Numbered from the stretch's first letter, positions 32,642 through 42,686 are shown. The stretch: DNA of 64,000 nucleotides from Actinomadura luzonensis (GCF_022664455.2 NZ_JAKRKC020000001.1:2299001-2363000), one strand, 5' to 3'. Numbers and translations: made by a program. Notes: generated by a model from the letters alone, not told the origin.

Positions 32642-34048
32642 ATGGACGTGCACATCACCCTCCAAGAGGGCAGGACGAACCTGGCCGCCCAGGTGTACCG
32701 CCAGCTCCTGGACGCCGTCCTCGACGGCCGCCTCCGCTCCGGCGAACGCCTGCCCCCCACCCGCGAGCTGGCCCGCCGCCTGGACATCTCCAGGAACACG
32801 GTCGCCCTCGCCTACGACCGCCTCGTGGCCGACGGCTTCCTCGTGGGCCGGGCGGGCGCGGGCACGTTCGTCGCCGCCGAGCCGGTACGCCGCCGGGCCG
32901 CCCCCACGGGCGTCATCCGCCCGCGCGCGGTCTGGCGCGACCTCCGCCCGCCGGAGCCCGTCCCGCCCGCGCCGTACGACTTCCGGATCGGCACGCCCGA
33001 CGCCCGCCTGTTCCCCATGCAGACCTGGCGCCGCCTGCTCGCCCGCGAGCTGCGCGCCGGCGCGGGCGGCTACGCGGACCCGGCCGGCCACGAGCCGCTG
33101 CGCGAGGCGATCTCCCGGCACATCGGGCTCAGCCGCTCGGTGCACGCGGGACCCGGCGACGTGCTCGTCACCAACGGCGCCCAGCAGGCCCTCGACCTCG
33201 TCGGCCGGGTGCTGATCGAGCCCGGCGCGTGCGTGGCCGTCGAGGAGCCCGGCTACTGGCCGGCCCGCCTGCTGTTCCGCTCGCTCGGCGCCCGCGTCGC
33301 CACGGTCCCGGTGGACGACGAGGGCATCGACGTCGCCGCGCTGCCGGGCGCGGCCCGCGTCGTGTACGTGACGCCGTCCCACCAGTTCCCGCTCGGCACG
33401 CCCATGTCCCCGGCCCGCCGCGCCGCCCTGCTGGCCTGGGCCGAGCGGCGCCGCGCGGTCGTCATCGAGGACGACTACGACAGCGAGTTCCGCTTCGGCG
33501 AGCGGCCGCTCGAACCCCTCCAGAGCCTCGACCGGGCCGGCCGGGTGATCTACGTGGGCTCGTTCTCCAAGACCCTGCTGCCCATGCTGCGGCTCGGCTT
33601 CCTCGTCGCGCCCGCCTCGCTCGGGCCCGCGCTGCGCGAGGCCAGACGGCTGTCGGACTGGCACGGGGAGCTGCCGACGCAGGCGGCCCTCGCCCGCTTC
33701 ATCGACGAGGGGCTGCTGGCCCGGCACATCAGGAAGGCGACCCGCGAGTACGCCGCCCGGCACACGATGATCGCCGGGGCGCTCGGCGCGGACGACCGGC
33801 TGCGGTTGGTGCCCTCCAGCGCCGGGCTGCACCTGTGCGCCCGGTTCGCGCCCGGCGTGTCCGCCGAGCCGGCGCCGGGGCTGGCGGTGGAGCGGCTGGA
33901 GACGTACTGCGCGGAGGGCGCGCCCCAGCCGGGGCTGGTGCTGGGCTACGGCGGGATCTCCAGGGACCTGATCCCCGAGGGGCTGCGGCTGCTGCGGCGC
34001 TCGCTACGGGTGCCGGCGGCTCCAGAACCGCCGGCTGCGGTCCCCTGA
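32642..34048 (+). CDS. MocR-type GntR/aminotransferase regulator
   Basis: 468 residues, full-length. Winged helix at about 8-75 (LPPTRELARRLDISRNTVALAYDRLVADGFL). In the aminotransferase-like domain IEDDYDSEFR and YVGSFSKTLLPMLRLGF provide the PLP Asp and Lys. It is divergent from the MFS gene and only 67 bp separates the starts, so it probably senses a PLP-linked compound that the transporter exports. The start has GGGCCAAG only, a weak site. Confidence 0.88.
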   Translation: MDVHITLQEGRTNLAAQVYRQLLDAVLDGRLRSGERLPPTRELARRLDISRNTVALAYDRLVADGFLVGRAGAGTFVAAEPVRRRAAPTGVIRPRAVWRDLRPPEPVPPAPYDFRIGTPDARLFPMQTWRRLLARELRAGAGGYADPAGHEPLREAISRHIGLSRSVHAGPGDVLVTNGAQQALDLVGRVLIEPGACVAVEEPGYWPARLLFRSLGARVATVPVDDEGIDVAALPGAARVVYVTPSHQFPLGTPMSPARRAALLAWAERRRAVVIEDDYDSEFRFGERPLEPLQSLDRAGRVIYVGSFSKTLLPMLRLGFLVAPASLGPALREARRLSDWHGELPTQAALARFIDEGLLARHIRKATREYAARHTMIAGALGADDRLRLVPSSAGLHLCARFAPGVSAEPAPGLAVERLETYCAEGAPQPGLVLGYGGISRDLIPEGLRLLRRSLRVPAAPEPPAAVP

Positions 34049-34522
34049 CAGCTCGGGGTCGTCGGGCGCCGACGGCTGCTGCACGATCACCACCGTCGTC
34101 CGCGCGTGCCGGGCGCAGTACATGCTGGTCGAGGGCAGGAAGATGCGGCTGAGCAGGCCGCGTCTCCCCCGGCCGAGCACCAGCAGGTCGCCCTCGCGGG
34201 CGAGATCGACGAGGTGGTAGCCGGGGTCGCCGACCCGGCCGATCGCGGCGGTCGTGAGGTCGTCGGGCACCCCGCCCGCGACGTCCTCGAACGCCGCCGT
34301 GATCACCTCGGCGCAGCGGGCCTCCTCGCCCGCCCGCACCGCGTGCTGCACGGGCAGCGCCTCGGGGAAGGGGTGGACCGGCGCGCGGCTGACGTGCACG
34401 GCGACCAGAGCCATCCGGTGCAGCCGGGCCGCCCCGATGGCCCAGGCCAGCGCCCAGCGCGAGGCCGGGGACTCGTCCACCCCCACGATCAGCCTCGCAC
34501 CGCCGGGCAGATCCTGTTCCAC
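34004..34522 (-). CDS. Universal stress protein (UspA fold)
   Basis: 172 residues from the GTG at 34522, chosen because AGGAGG stands 6 nt upstream. LIVGVDESPASRWALAWA at the N-terminus and LLVLGRGRRGLLSRIFLPST (ATP-binding G-x2-G-x9-G-S/T like) are standard. It binds ATP, role in stress or dormancy. The C-terminal 45 bp overlap the end of the MocR gene convergently. Confidence 0.85.
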   Translation of the reverse strand: MEQDLPGGARLIVGVDESPASRWALAWAIGAARLHRMALVAVHVSRAPVHPFPEALPVQHAVRAGEEARCAEVITAAFEDVAGGVPDDLTTAAIGRVGDPGYHLVDLAREGDLLVLGRGRRGLLSRIFLPSTSMYCARHARTTVVIVQQPSAPDDPELSGDRSRRFWSRRHP

Positions 34523-34632
34523 GGTGCCTCCTGATGAGAAGTACGACCATAGTGCGCCACCCGGCCGGTTACCGGGAGGTGGCACTTTGCGAACTCTGGA
34601 GTCGCTCGCGACGGTGGGCGTAGCATGCGGGG

Positions 34633-37600
34633 GTGGACCGAGGGTGGGTGCGACCCCGTCCCGCCCTCGACCGGCGACTGGACGGGGCGCTGACGCACAG
34701 GCTCACCACGCTCGTCGCGTCCACCGGCTACGGCAAGTCCGTGGCGCTGGCCGGCTGGAGCGTCGCCGTCGGCGCCGTCCTCCACCTGCTCGGCCCGGCC
34801 GACCGCGACCTGCCCACGCTGGCCGGCTCGGTGGCCCGCGCCCTCGTTCAGGCGGTTCCGGGGCTGCCCGCCGACCTGGTGACGGTCGCGCAGGCGCCGC
34901 TCGGGCCCGACGCCGACGAGCTGTCCAGGGCGGCGGCGCTGGCGGGCGGGCTGGCCGAGGCGCTGTCCGGGCGGCTGCGGCGCTCGCTCGCGCTGGTCTT
35001 CGACGGCGTCGAGGCGATCGCCGGCGCGCCCGGCTCGGTGCGGTACGTGGAGACGCTGGTCCGCGCCGCCCCCCGGCACCTGCACGTGGTCACCGCCTCG
35101 CGCGCTCCCCTGCCGTTCCCGACCGCCCGGCTGCGCCAGGACCACGAGGTGCTCGACCTGGACGCCGGCGACCTGGCGCTCACCTCCGAGGAGACCGCCG
35201 CCTGGGCCCGCGAACGGCTGGGGGAGCCCGGCGCCGCCGTCGCGCCCACCCTGCACCGCGCCTGCGCGGGCTGGCCCGCCGCCGTGGTGGCCGCGCTCGA
35301 CGCCCTGGCCCGCGACGACCCGGCCACCTGGCCGCGCACCGCCGCCGGGCTCGCCGCCACCTCCGCCACGCTGGAACGCCTCACGCTGGAGGCGTTCAAG
35401 GACCTGCCGGCCGCCATGCGCGAGCTGTTACGGGCCGCGACCGTGCTGCCCGTCCTGAGCGAGGGCCTCGCGGCGGCGCTCGGCGCGCCGGCCGGCACGC
35501 TGGAGTCGCTGGCCGGGCGCGGGCTGTTCCTGGAGACGGCGGAGGAAGGGCACCGGCTGACGCGCACCAGCGCGCACGTCCTGGCCGCGCACGCCCCGCT
35601 CGACCCGCACGAGGCCCACGACGTGGCCGCCGTCGCCGCCCGCTGGTACGCCGGGCACGACCGCCCCGAGCTGGCGCTGCGGGCCGCCGTCGCGACCCGG
35701 CACCCGGGCCTCGCGGCCGGCCTGCTCGACTCCTACGGCCTGCTGCTCGCCGAACGCGGCGACGTGGTGGCCGCGCTGACCCTGCTGCCCGAGGCGGTCC
35801 GCGGCTCTCCCCCGATGCTCAAGCTGGCCGGCATCGCCGAGCAGAGCCGCGGCCACTGGACCCGGGCCCGCGCCCTGCTCGCCCGCGCCGCCGAGGGCCC
35901 GGCCTTCGACGCGTTCGTGGCCCGCCGGCTCGCCTTCATCGACCACCTGCGCGGCGACTACGACACCGCCTACGCGATGTACCGGCGGGGCCACGAGCAC
36001 GGCTTCCCGCCGGCCGACGCCGCCATGTGCGCCGCCTCGATGGCCTCCGTCCTGTGGCTGAAGGGGGAGCGGGCGGCCTGCGCCGAGCTGGCCGACCGGG
36101 CGCTGGAGGAGGCGTCGGCCGTCGGCGACCCGGCCGCCCTGGCGATGGCGCACACCGTGCTCGCCATGCTCGCCGCGCTCGACGGCGACCGCCGCGCCAA
36201 CGACGCCCACTACCTGCGGGCCCTGGAGTACGCCGCGCGCGCCGGCGACGCCGTCCAGCTCATCCGCATCCACGCCAACCGTGCCTCCCGCCACCTCGAC
36301 GAGGGCGCCTACGCCGAGGCGCTGGCCGAGACCGACTCCGCCGCGCGGCTGGCGGACCAGGTGGCCTTCGCCCCGTACGCGGCGCTCAACGCCTCCAACC
36401 GGGCCAAGGCGCTGATCGGGCTCGGCCGTCTGGAGGAGGCCGCCACCGAGGCCGCCGCCGCGCTCGCCGCCTGGGAGGCGATGGGCTCGCGGCTGGTCGG
36501 CTACGCGCTCGACCGGCTGGCCGAGGTGCACGCCCTGCGCGGCGACCGGGTGACGGCGGCCGTGCTCTACCGTCGCAGCGTCGCCGAGACCCCGCCCGAC
36601 GACGTGCAGAAGTTGTCCAACGCGCTCAACGGGCTGGCCGGGCTGCTGGCCGGCGACGACCCTGAGGAGGCCGTCCGGGTGGCCGAGCGCGCTCTGGAGC
36701 ACGCCGGCGGCATCGCGGGCGTCAGCGCGCAGGTCGTGGCGGCCCGGGTGGCGCTCGCGGCGGGCCGGCCCGGGCGCGCCCGCGAGCTGCTGGACGCGGT
36801 GGAGCCGCAGGCGGTCCGGCGCCGCGACCACGCCGCCGAGGCCGCGATCGTCGAGCTGCGCGCCCAGCTCGACGGCGACGCCGCGCAGGCCGACGAGGCC
36901 GTGCGCAGGTGGGCCGCGCTCGGCAACCCCGTCGGCCAGGCCAGGGCCGAGCTGATCAGGGCCGCCCTCGCCGACCCCGCCACCGGCAGGGACGCCGCCG
37001 TGCGGGTCCGCGAGCGGCTGCACGCGATCGGCTGCCGGGCGCTGGACGACCGCGTGGACGCGCTGATCGCCCGCGCCGCCCCCCAGCCGGGCGCCCGGGT
37101 CCTGGTCGAGACCATGGGAACGTTCCGGGTGCTGCTCGGCGGCGTGCCGGTGCCGCGTACCGCGTGGCAGTCGCGCAAGGCCCGCGACCTGCTGAAGATC
37201 CTGGTGAGCCGGCGGGGGAGCGGCATCAGCAGGGAGCGCCTGGTCGAGATCCTCTGGCCGGAGCAGGAGGACGAGGCCGTCGGGCTGCGGCGGCTCAACG
37301 TCATGGTCTCCACGCTGCGGGCGGTGCTCGACCCCGGCCGCGAGCGCCCGCCGGACGACCTGGTCGTCTCCGAGGAGGGCGCGCTGCGCCTCGACCTGTC
37401 CCGCGTGGACGTGGACGTCGAGGTCTTCCTCGGCCTGACCGCCGAGGCCGCCCGCCTCGACCAGGCCGGGCGGGCGGCCGACGCGCTGGAGCGGTGGGCG
37501 GCGGCCGAGAGCGCCTACGGCGGCGAGTTCTGCGAGGAGGACCCGTACGCGGACTGGGCCGTGGGCCTGCGCGAGCAGGCCAGGCTGGGCTACGTGCAGG

Positions 37601-37827
37601 CCGCCGCCCGGCTGGCCGCCGCCCGCGCGGAGGAGGGCCGCCACGAGGAGTCGGCACGCTACTGGCTGCGGCTGCTGGAGCGCGACCGCTACGACGAGCG
37701 CGCCCACCTGGGGCTGGTCCGGGTGCTCGACCTGGCCGGCCGCCGCGGCGACGCCCGCCGCCGCTACCACCTGTACGCCGAGCGGATGCGCGAGCTGGAG
37801 GTCGAGCCCGCCCCGTACCCGTCCTGA
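34633..37827 (+). CDS. MalT-like STAND regulator with C-terminal SARP (winged helix + BTAD) domain
   Basis: 1064 residues. N-terminal P-loop ASTGYGKSVALAGWSV (about 30-45) and a MalT-type NTPase with SLALVFDGVEAI, then TPR helices over 330-800. The C-terminal 230 residues carry an OmpR/SARP-type winged helix (TAWQSRKARDLLKILVSRRGSGISRERLVEILWPEQ) and a bacterial transcriptional activation domain. It is thus a very large activator that might respond to a ligand or protein partner. GTG start with GCGGGG upstream. A 73-residue gene and a LuxR-type giant follow in the same direction. Confidence 0.87.
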   Translation: MDRGWVRPRPALDRRLDGALTHRLTTLVASTGYGKSVALAGWSVAVGAVLHLLGPADRDLPTLAGSVARALVQAVPGLPADLVTVAQAPLGPDADELSRAAALAGGLAEALSGRLRRSLALVFDGVEAIAGAPGSVRYVETLVRAAPRHLHVVTASRAPLPFPTARLRQDHEVLDLDAGDLALTSEETAAWARERLGEPGAAVAPTLHRACAGWPAAVVAALDALARDDPATWPRTAAGLAATSATLERLTLEAFKDLPAAMRELLRAATVLPVLSEGLAAALGAPAGTLESLAGRGLFLETAEEGHRLTRTSAHVLAAHAPLDPHEAHDVAAVAARWYAGHDRPELALRAAVATRHPGLAAGLLDSYGLLLAERGDVVAALTLLPEAVRGSPPMLKLAGIAEQSRGHWTRARALLARAAEGPAFDAFVARRLAFIDHLRGDYDTAYAMYRRGHEHGFPPADAAMCAASMASVLWLKGERAACAELADRALEEASAVGDPAALAMAHTVLAMLAALDGDRRANDAHYLRALEYAARAGDAVQLIRIHANRASRHLDEGAYAEALAETDSAARLADQVAFAPYAALNASNRAKALIGLGRLEEAATEAAAALAAWEAMGSRLVGYALDRLAEVHALRGDRVTAAVLYRRSVAETPPDDVQKLSNALNGLAGLLAGDDPEEAVRVAERALEHAGGIAGVSAQVVAARVALAAGRPGRARELLDAVEPQAVRRRDHAAEAAIVELRAQLDGDAAQADEAVRRWAALGNPVGQARAELIRAALADPATGRDAAVRVRERLHAIGCRALDDRVDALIARAAPQPGARVLVETMGTFRVLLGGVPVPRTAWQSRKARDLLKILVSRRGSGISRERLVEILWPEQEDEAVGLRRLNVMVSTLRAVLDPGRERPPDDLVVSEEGALRLDLSRVDVDVEVFLGLTAEAARLDQAGRAADALERWAAAESAYGGEFCEEDPYADWAVGLREQARLGYVQAAARLAAARAEEGRHEESARYWLRLLERDRYDERAHLGLVRVLDLAGRRGDARRRYHLYAERMRELEVEPAPYPS

Positions 37828-37862
37828 ACGCCGCCTGAACCAGACCTGAACCGGGCGGCGAG

Positions 37863-38084
37863 ATGGTGCCCCATATGAGAACGGTCATCGTCCGGCTGGT
37901 CGAGCCCGAGCAGTCCGGCGGCCAGCTCCGGGGGCTGCTCGAGGAGATCGGGGGCGAGCCGGTGCCGTTCAGCGGGCCGGAGGCGCTGCTGCATCTGCTG
38001 CGCACGGCGGCCGGCATCGACGGCGCGGACCAGGACCCGACCGGTGACCCGACCGGTGACGCGGCCGGTGATGGGGCCGCCTGA
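37863..38084 (+). CDS. Small protein between two large regulators
   Basis: 73 residues. The conserved-looking core is MRTVIVRLVEPEQSGGQLRG (ATG 37875 may be the true start) then EEIGGEPVPFSGPEALLHLLR. The tail contains a triplicated PTGD-type repeat (PTGDPTGDAAGD) from an imperfect 12-bp tandem repeat. Related small proteins are commonly found beside LuxR/SARP regulators. Function unknown. Confidence 0.6.
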   Translation: MVPHMRTVIVRLVEPEQSGGQLRGLLEEIGGEPVPFSGPEALLHLLRTAAGIDGADQDPTGDPTGDAAGDGAA

Positions 38085-38134
38085 ACCGGGCGCGAACCTC
38101 TCCCCTCCACCATGACGGTTGGAAGGAGGGGGCG

Positions 38135-40816
38135 ATGAACGGGCAACTGGGAGGCTGGCCGTTCGCCGGGCGGCGGGGGCCGCTGGCGAGCGTACGGGAG
38201 GCGCTGGCCTCGGGCACGGGCGTGATGATCGCCGGTGAGGCGGGGGTCGGCAAGAGCAGGCTGGCGGCGCACGCGCTCGCCGGGCTGAAGGGGTACGCGG
38301 TCGTGCGGGCACTCGGCACGGAGACCGCGGCGATGATCCCGTTCGGCGCGTTCGCGCACGTGCTGACGGGGCCGCCGGCGGGCGGCGAGAACCTGCTGCG
38401 CTGGGCCGCGCGCCACCTGCGCGCGGCCGGGCCCGGCGAGCTGCTGGTGAGCGTGGACGACGCGCACCGGCTGGACCCGGCCTCGGCGGCGCTGGTGCAC
38501 TACCTCGGCGAGGGCGGCCAGGCGCGGCTGCTGGTGACGGTGCGGAGCGGGGAGCCGCTGCCGCAGCCGGTGGCCGCGCTCTGGAAGGACGAGCTGGTCC
38601 CGCGGATCGAGCTGCCGCCGCTGAGCGAGGACGAGGTCGGCCGGGTGCTGGCGGGCGCGCTCGGCGGCGCGGTGGCCGCGGAGACCGTCAGGCACCTGGC
38701 AGGGGTGAGCGGGGGGAACGCGCTCTACCTGCGCGAGGTCGTGCACGCCGGGCTCGCGTCCGGCTGCCTGACCGAGCGGGACGGCCAGTGGCGCTGGCGC
38801 GGCCCGCTCTCGGTCTCCACCCGGCTGCGGGAGCTGGTGAGCGAGCGCATCGGCCACCTCGACGAGGACGAGCGCGAGGTGCTGGAGCTGGTGGCCTTCG
38901 GCGAGCCGCTGGGCACCGCGCCGCTCGCCGCGCTGACCTCGGCGCGGGCCGTCGAGCGGGTGGAGGACCGCGGGCTGGTCGCCGCCACCGGCGACGGCCG
39001 CCGCGAGCACCTGCGGCTCGGCCACCCCCTGTACGGCGAGGTGGTCAGGGCCGGCTGCGGCACCCTCCGCACCAGGCGGCGGCTGCGCATGCTGGCCGAG
39101 GCGCTGGAGGCGACCGGGCTGCGGCGGCGCGAGGACCAGCTCAGGGCGGCCGTGTGGCGGCTGGACAGCGGCTCGGCCACCTCCCCCGGCACGCTCGTCG
39201 CGGCGGCCCGGCTGGCGTGGGGCCGCGAGGACCCGTGGCTGGCCGCGCGGCTGGCCAGGGCCGCGATCGACGCGGGGGCCGGGGTGTCGGCGGTCGCGCT
39301 GCTCGGCGAGGTGCTCATGGTGCTGGGCGACGCGGACGCGGCGGTCGAGGAGCTGCGGCGGGCCTCCACCGAGGCGGCGACCGAGGGGGAGCGCGCCCTG
39401 CACGCCTGCAGCCTCGGCATCAACCTGGCGTGGGCGGGCGCGGACGCCGAGGCGTGCCAGGTGCTCGACCTGGCCGCCGAGCAGGCGAGCGACCCGGTCT
39501 GGCGGCAGGAGGCCTACGTGTACCGCTGCGTGGCCGAGTGCTTCGCCGGGCGGCTGTCCGGGGCGGCGCGGGCGCTGGAGCTGGCGCGCGAGAACGGGCC
39601 GCTGACCGTGCGGTCGGCGGCGCACGCCGACTCGATGGAGGCGTGGGTGGCGGCGTACAGGGGGCGGACCGCGCACGCCCTCGCCGTCGCCCGCCGGACG
39701 ATGCCGGAGGCGGACGGCTGGAAGGACGAGGCCCCGCACGCGCTGCCGTCGTTCCTGGACGCGATGTGCGCGGCGCAGGTGTTCTCCGGCCGGCTGGCGG
39801 GCGCGGCGCGGACCGCCGAGCAGGCCATGGAGCTGCGGGCGGCCGAGCTGTCGGTGTCCGGGTTCGGGGCGCACCGGGCGATGGTCGGCCGGCTGCGCGG
39901 CGAGGTCGCCGAGGCGGTCAGGTGGTGCGCGGACGACCTGGCGCGGATGCCGGTCCGGGAGCCGTACCCGGGGCGGGTCCTCGCCGAGCAGGCGCACGCG
40001 CTGGCCTTGCTCGGCCGGGTGGAGCAGGCGGGGGAGTCGCTGGCGCAGGCCGAGGAGCTGGCCTCGCGGTGGCCGTTCACCCGGCAGCACGTGCTGCACG
40101 CGCGGGTCTGGGTGCGGGCGGCGGCGGGCGACCTCGACGAGGCGGTCCGGTTGTGCCTGGAGGCGGCGGCGCACGCCGAGCGGCACGAGCTGGCGGGCGG
40201 GCTCATGTTCGCGCTGCACGACCTGGTGCGGCTGGGCGCGGCGGGCGCGGCCGCCGGCCGCCTGGCCGCCCTGGCGGGCCTGGACGGGGCGGCCGCCGCA
40301 AGCGACCTGCGGGTGGACGGACCGGACGCGCCGAACGGGCTGCGGGTGGACGGGCCGGGCGCGTCGGGCGGGTTGCGGGTGGACGGGCCGCTCGCGCCGC
40401 TGCTGGCGCGGCACGCGCGCGCGGTCGGCGATCCGGCCGCGCTGGCGGCGGTGGCGGCCGAGTTCGAGCGGCGCGGCCTGCTGCTGTACGCGGCCGAGGC
40501 GACGGCGCAGGAGGCCGCCGCCTACCGGGACGCCGGGCGGGGCACCCTCGCCAAGGGCGCGCGGACCAGGGCGTGGGCGCTGGCCAGGCGCTGCGCGGGG
40601 GTGGTCACCCCGGCGCTGGTGGAGCTGGCCACGCCCGACCTGACGCCGCGGCAGCGGGAGTGCGTCCGGCTGGCCGCGGCGGGGCTGACGAACCGGCAGA
40701 TCGCCGACCGGCTCACGCTCTCCACGCGGACGGCGGCCAACCATCTGCAGGCCGCCTACGACAAGCTCGGCGTCAACGACCGCACCCAGGTCGGGCGGCT
40801 GCTGACCGCTCTGTGA
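38135..40816 (+). CDS. LuxR-family large ATP-binding (LAL) regulator
   Basis: 893 residues. N-terminal AAA-type ATPase with Walker A AGEAGVGKSRLAAHA (about 33-47) and Walker B ELLVSVDDAHRLD; TPR-like middle; C-terminal LuxR helix-turn-helix LTPRQRECVRLAAAGLTNRQ at about 832-851. GLRVDGP is repeated three times near residues 727-765. AAGGAGGGGG precedes the ATG. Target genes unknown; no metabolite cluster is next to it. Confidence 0.9.
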   Translation: MNGQLGGWPFAGRRGPLASVREALASGTGVMIAGEAGVGKSRLAAHALAGLKGYAVVRALGTETAAMIPFGAFAHVLTGPPAGGENLLRWAARHLRAAGPGELLVSVDDAHRLDPASAALVHYLGEGGQARLLVTVRSGEPLPQPVAALWKDELVPRIELPPLSEDEVGRVLAGALGGAVAAETVRHLAGVSGGNALYLREVVHAGLASGCLTERDGQWRWRGPLSVSTRLRELVSERIGHLDEDEREVLELVAFGEPLGTAPLAALTSARAVERVEDRGLVAATGDGRREHLRLGHPLYGEVVRAGCGTLRTRRRLRMLAEALEATGLRRREDQLRAAVWRLDSGSATSPGTLVAAARLAWGREDPWLAARLARAAIDAGAGVSAVALLGEVLMVLGDADAAVEELRRASTEAATEGERALHACSLGINLAWAGADAEACQVLDLAAEQASDPVWRQEAYVYRCVAECFAGRLSGAARALELARENGPLTVRSAAHADSMEAWVAAYRGRTAHALAVARRTMPEADGWKDEAPHALPSFLDAMCAAQVFSGRLAGAARTAEQAMELRAAELSVSGFGAHRAMVGRLRGEVAEAVRWCADDLARMPVREPYPGRVLAEQAHALALLGRVEQAGESLAQAEELASRWPFTRQHVLHARVWVRAAAGDLDEAVRLCLEAAAHAERHELAGGLMFALHDLVRLGAAGAAAGRLAALAGLDGAAAASDLRVDGPDAPNGLRVDGPGASGGLRVDGPLAPLLARHARAVGDPAALAAVAAEFERRGLLLYAAEATAQEAAAYRDAGRGTLAKGARTRAWALARRCAGVVTPALVELATPDLTPRQRECVRLAAAGLTNRQIADRLTLSTRTAANHLQAAYDKLGVNDRTQVGRLLTAL

Positions 40817-40825
40817 GCGGTGTCG

Positions 40826-41545
40826 TCAGACGAGCTTGAGCAGGCCGTCGTACAGGGTCTCGCGCTCCCCCGCGGACAGGGCCCCGTACGGCGCGCCCGC
40901 CCGCTCGTTCGTCTCCAGCTCGACGCCGGCGCGCAGCGGGCCGTCCCGCAGGCCGACGATCTCGGCCGCGGACAGCCCCGCCGCCCGCCAGGCGGCGGCG
41001 TGCGCGTCGGCCCGGTGGTAGCGGAGCGCGGCCAGGCGGTTGAGCAGCAGCACGCCGGGGGGCGTCCCGGCCGGCTCGTACGGCGGCGCCACCAGCTCCA
41101 GCGCGCCTCCGGGGACGCGTTCCGCGTGCGCGAGCACCCGGGCCGCCAGGCCGGCGAGGGGCGCGGGGTCGTGGGCGGCCCAGGCGCGGGCGGCGGCGGC
41201 CGCGTGCACGTCGTACAGGCGGTGGACGTAGGCGAGGCCCCGGTCGGTGAGCCGCAGCAGGCCGTCGCCGTCGTCGGTGAGCGTGCCCTCGCGCAGGTGC
41301 GCCAGGACGTCGGCCGCGCGGGCCGCCTCGTCGTGGTAGCGGCGGATCGCGGCGAGGCCGGACCGGGGCAGCGGGCGCAGGGGGAGCGCGAAGCGCAGGT
41401 CGGACAGCAGGCCGGGGGTGACGCCGGAGGTCTCGGCCAGCTCGGTGGCCGCGCGGTGGGCGGCGGCGAGCACGTTGACGTGGGCCGCGTTGATGACCGG
41501 GGCGATCGCCGCCGCATACTCGGACAGAGCCTGATATTTAGGCAT
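40826..41545 (-). CDS. Conserved hypothetical, winged-helix-like N-terminus
   Basis: 239 residues, all-alpha. A segment GLLSDLRFALPLRPLPRSGLAAIRRYHDEA and then LTDDGDGLLRLTDRGLAYVHRLYD looks like the helix-wing part of a MarR/PadR-like fold, but the helix-turn-helix core is not clear. The rest is helical and Ala-rich. Family not recognised. It runs opposite to the LAL regulator, with only 9 bp between the stops. Confidence 0.6.
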   Translation of the reverse strand: MPKYQALSEYAAAIAPVINAAHVNVLAAAHRAATELAETSGVTPGLLSDLRFALPLRPLPRSGLAAIRRYHDEAARAADVLAHLREGTLTDDGDGLLRLTDRGLAYVHRLYDVHAAAAARAWAAHDPAPLAGLAARVLAHAERVPGGALELVAPPYEPAGTPPGVLLLNRLAALRYHRADAHAAAWRAAGLSAAEIVGLRDGPLRAGVELETNERAGAPYGALSAGERETLYDGLLKLV

Positions 41546-41590
41546 CGGCGGCCATTATGCCGTGGCGAGCCGCCCGGCAGGTCGGAGATC

Positions 41591-42058
41591 ATGGTGTTCG
41601 TGGCGGTCATCCGGTACTTGGCCCTCGGCCTGCTCTGCGGCCTGTTCGGCGTGTTCGGCGCGCCGCGCGGGGAGGGCTTCGAGCACGCGCGGCTCAGCGC
41701 GATCATGGGGATGGAGCTGGTCCAGCTTCTCACGGTCCCGCTCGGCCTGGTGATCGGCCTCATCGTCGCGGTCACCCGCCGGGGACGGCCGCCCGGCCGT
41801 CCGCTCGCCGCCGTCATGATCGCCTTCGGCGTGGTCCTCTTCACCCAGGCGGGGGCGACGGGGGCCTGGGTGGACACGGACCCGCCGGGGATCGGCGACC
41901 CGGACGGGGAGGCGGTGGTGGCGATGCTCGGCCGGCTCGAAGGGCTGTTCGCGGTGTTCGTCGGCCTGGTCGTCCTGGTCGTCCGGTGGGCGCCCGCGGT
42001 GCTGGGCGCCCCCCGGCGGCGCAGCCGCGGCGCTCCGGCGCGGGCGGGGGACGCGTGA
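41591..42058 (+). CDS. Small polytopic membrane protein
   Basis: 155 residues with four hydrophobic segments (YLALGLLCGLFGVFG, LVQLLTVPLGLVIGLIVAV, AAVMIAFGVVLFTQ, LFAVFVGLVVLVVRW). ATG 41591 with GGAG upstream. It overlaps the CadD gene start (GTGA), so the two are an operon and it may assist the transporter. Confidence 0.65.
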   Translation: MVFVAVIRYLALGLLCGLFGVFGAPRGEGFEHARLSAIMGMELVQLLTVPLGLVIGLIVAVTRRGRPPGRPLAAVMIAFGVVLFTQAGATGAWVDTDPPGIGDPDGEAVVAMLGRLEGLFAVFVGLVVLVVRWAPAVLGAPRRRSRGAPARAGDA

Positions 42059-42645
42059 GCGGAGGGATCATCGGGCAGGCGGCGGGCCTGTTCGCGGTCA
42101 CGAACGTCGACGACCTCGTGCTGCTCGCCCTGTTCTTCGCCCAGGGCGCCGGACGCCGGGGCGCCGCCGCGCGGGTCGTCCTCGGCCAGTACCTCGGCTT
42201 CGCCGCGATCCTCGCGGTGTCGGTCGCCGCCGCGCTCGGGGCCACGCTGCTGCCCGCGTCCGTCGTCCCGTACCTCGGCCTGCTCCCGCTGGCCCTGGGC
42301 GTCAAGGCGGGCTGGCGGGCGTGGCGCGACCGCGACGGCGAGGACCATGAGGGGCCCGCCCGGCCGGGCGGGCCGAGGGCGCTGGAGGTGGCCGCCGTCA
42401 CCCTCGCGAACGGCGGCGACAACGTGGGCGTGTACGTCCCGGTGTTCGCCACCGCCGGCGCGGGCGGCATCGCCGCCTACGCGGCGGTCTTCCTCGTCCT
42501 GGTCGGCGTCTGGTGCGCGGCCGGGCGCTTCTTCGCCACCCGGCCGGTGGTCGCGCGTGTGCTGAGCCGCTGGGGGCACGTGCTGCTGCCCGTCGTCCTG
42601 GTCGGCATCGGCCTGGCCATCCTGGTCGGCGGCCTGACCGCGTGA
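42055..42645 (+). CDS. CadD-family cation (cadmium) resistance transporter
   Basis: 196 residues, six transmembrane helices. FAVTNVDDLVLLALFFAQG and the repeated TLANGGDNVGVYVPVFA are the LysE/CadD family hallmarks, with acidic residues inside the helices. In the family it gives cadmium resistance or exports small cations. GTG start overlaps the preceding gene. Confidence 0.82.
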   Translation: MSGGIIGQAAGLFAVTNVDDLVLLALFFAQGAGRRGAAARVVLGQYLGFAAILAVSVAAALGATLLPASVVPYLGLLPLALGVKAGWRAWRDRDGEDHEGPARPGGPRALEVAAVTLANGGDNVGVYVPVFATAGAGGIAAYAAVFLVLVGVWCAAGRFFATRPVVARVLSRWGHVLLPVVLVGIGLAILVGGLTA

Positions 42646-42686
42646 CGGCGGGCTGTTCGACCATGCGGGCTGTTCGACCATGCGGG

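Noticed and set aside
35428..40744. Very long reverse frames (780 and 1147 residues) over the two large regulators
   Set aside because: Low-complexity sequence and no motifs; the forward strand has P-loops and DNA-binding domains.
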